From Gammaproteobacteria bacterium (GTDB lineage: Bacteria; Pseudomonadota; Gammaproteobacteria; DSM-26407), in contig JAQVKR010000124.1 in NCBI GenBank assembly GCA_028694565.1, positions 1 through 7,486 on the forward strand: a stretch of 7,486 nucleotides of DNA, written 5' to 3'. Positions 5,777 to 7,486 of the stretch are shown one piece after another. How positions within the stretch are numbered: the first letter of the stretch is position 1; every line of letters begins with the position of its first letter. The position numbers and the translations under genes are program-made. The notes under the pieces are model-generated. The model ran no database searches. It had not been told where the DNA came from and was given only the letters and a program-made list of their open reading frames with translations.

Positions 5777-5800
5777 TTCGTGTCCTTCGGGTTGTTCGTG
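5777..5800 (+). repeat. Three-unit 9-nt-phased TTCGTG cluster
   Basis: TTCGTG (5777), TTCGGG (5786) and TTCGTG (5795) are spaced exactly 9 nt apart and followed by GTTCAATAGG. The cluster begins 24 bases after the preceding TCTGCG-type cluster and ends 42 bases before the scpA start. Confidence 0.65.
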
Positions 5801-5807
5801 GTTCAAT

Positions 5808-5827
5808 AGGACCTTCACAGGACCTTC
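5808..5827 (+). repeat. 9-bp direct repeat just upstream of scpA
   Basis: AGGACCTTC occurs at 5808-5816 and again at 5819-5827, an 11-bp period that places both on the same face of the helix. It ends 14 bases before the scpA ATG and could be a binding site in the leader or promoter. It may also be a chance duplication. Confidence 0.4.
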
Positions 5828-5841
5828 GGGGTGGGTAAGCC

Positions 5842-6653
5842 ATGAGCGAGGTGCCGGGTCAGCAGGCGCAGCAGGAGGAGATGCCCTTCGCCATCGTGCA
5901 GGGGACGCCCGTGATCAAGCTGCCCCAGGACCTCTACATTCCCCCGGATGCGCTGGAAGTGTTCCTGGAGGCCTTCGAGGGGCCGCTGGACCTGCTGCTC
6001 TACCTCATCAAGCGGCAGAACCTGGATATCCTCAACATTCCCATCGCCGCGGTCACCCACCAGTACCTGCAGTACGTGGAGCTGATGCAGGGAATGCGCC
6101 TGGAGCTGGCGGCGGAGTACCTGGTGATGGCGTCCGTGCTGGCGGAGATCAAGTCGCGCATGCTCCTCCCGCGTCCGGCGGAGAGCGAGGAGGAGGGCGA
6201 GGATCCCCGCGCCGAGCTGGTGCGCCGGCTGCAGGAGTACGAGCGCTACAAGAAGGCGGGGGAGGACATCGACGAGATGCCGCGGCTGGGCCGCGACGCC
6301 TGGACCGTGGTGGCCGAGCCGCCGGCCTACGAGTCGGCGCGGCGGCATCCCGATGTGGACATGCGCGAGCTGCTGCTCGCGTTCAGGGACGTGCTCCACC
6401 GTGCCGAGATGTTCACCAGCCATCACGTCCAGCGCGAGGCCCTTTCCGTGCGCGAGCGGATGTCGATCGTGCTGGAGCGGCTGAACTGCGACCAGTTCGC
6501 CGATTTCTCCTCCCTGTTCACCCTCGAGGAGGGGCGCATGGGGGTGGTGGTCACCTTCCTGGCCATTCTCGAGCTCATCAAGGAGTCGCTCATCGAGATG
6601 ATTCAGACCGATGCCTTCGGGCCCATCCATGTCAAGGTGGTGGGGGCGCGCCC

Positions 6654-6657
<4 letters not shown>
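5842..6657 (+). CDS. scpA: Segregation and condensation protein A
   Basis: A 271-residue ScpA kleisin. Kleisins bridge the heads of an SMC ATPase dimer and bind a ScpB dimer in the condensin-like complex that organises and separates chromosomes. The N-terminal SMC-neck-binding part reads VFLEAFEGPLDLLLYLIKRQ at about 40-59 and LDILNIPIAAVTHQYL next, then AAEYLVMASVLAEIKSRMLLP; an acidic linker (about 113-125) and the C-terminal winged-helix part with FLAILELIKESLIEM follow. ATG 5842 is preceded by a GGGTAAG-like site. An in-frame ATG at 5881 (residue 14, MPFAIVQG), with AGGAGGAG directly against it, resembles the start of some homologues, but its spacing is too short. The stop overlaps the scpB start as ATGA. 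The SMC/MksB partner is not in the window. Confidence 0.96.

Positions 6658-7486
<829 letters not shown>

Larger units (their letters stand above)
5600..5841. other. 242-base noncoding gap between trpS and scpA
   Basis: The first ~60 bases are AT-rich compared with the rest of the window and contain a T6 run (5633-5638) without a strong hairpin before it, so a trpS terminator is doubtful. A small dyad CCTTA-AG-TAAGG lies at 5649-5660. Next come a degenerate TCTGCG cluster (5729-5753), a TTCGTG cluster (5777-5800) and a 9-bp direct repeat next to scpA (5808-5827). No gene is apparent. I could not pick out a confident scpA promoter. Confidence 0.6.

Overview
The window looks like chromosomal core-genome DNA from a high-GC gammaproteobacterium, possibly Ectothiorhodospiraceae/Chromatiales-like. 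That placement rests on GC-rich codon use and on close resemblance of the proteins to gammaproteobacterial YciB, YciI, YciO, RNase AM (YciV), long TrpRS and ScpAB, not on a database search. I see no transposase, integrase, phage gene, CRISPR array, tRNA or rRNA.

Layout. Two divergent gene groups flank a 131-base gap at 1453-1583. On the minus strand, reading leftwards, are yciB (membrane protein, cell envelope/septation), yciI and a short bolA-family gene. These three are tightly packed: yciI and bolA share an ATGA stop/start overlap. After a 278-base gap, the first nine codons of another minus-strand gene run off the left edge. On the plus strand are a PHP-domain phosphoesterase (RNase AM/YciV-like, 1584-2444), a 532-base noncoding gap, yciO (YrdC/Sua5 superfamily), an M50 site-2-type membrane metalloprotease, trpS with a TTG start, a 242-base noncoding gap, scpA, and scpB, which overlaps scpA by ATGA and is cut by the right edge.

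How the genes relate. They are mostly housekeeping: RNA 5'-end processing or nucleotide hydrolysis (PHP), a threonylcarbamoyl-adenylate-synthase paralogue (YciO), membrane proteolysis, tryptophanyl-tRNA charging, and the two non-SMC subunits of the condensin-like complex. The rnm-yciO and scpA-scpB associations are conserved in gammaproteobacteria. I infer separate promoters at yciB, PHP, yciO and the M50 gene. Three of these have a -10-like box 6-9 nt before the ATG and no Shine-Dalgarno sequence, which suggests leaderless or nearly leaderless mRNAs.

The most unusual material is noncoding. Each of the three longer gaps carries one or two small clusters of a 4-6 nt core repeated at 9 or 10 nt spacing (TTGGCG, AAAG, TCTGCG and TTCGTG types), and two of the gaps share a separate ~27-bp degenerate repeat. 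Among the proteins, TrpRS carries a C-x21-C-x6-C-x2-C motif like the iron-sulfur-binding motif of some bacterial TrpRS enzymes, and ScpB has an unusually long, low-complexity acidic C-terminal tail. I found no clearly new multi-gene system.
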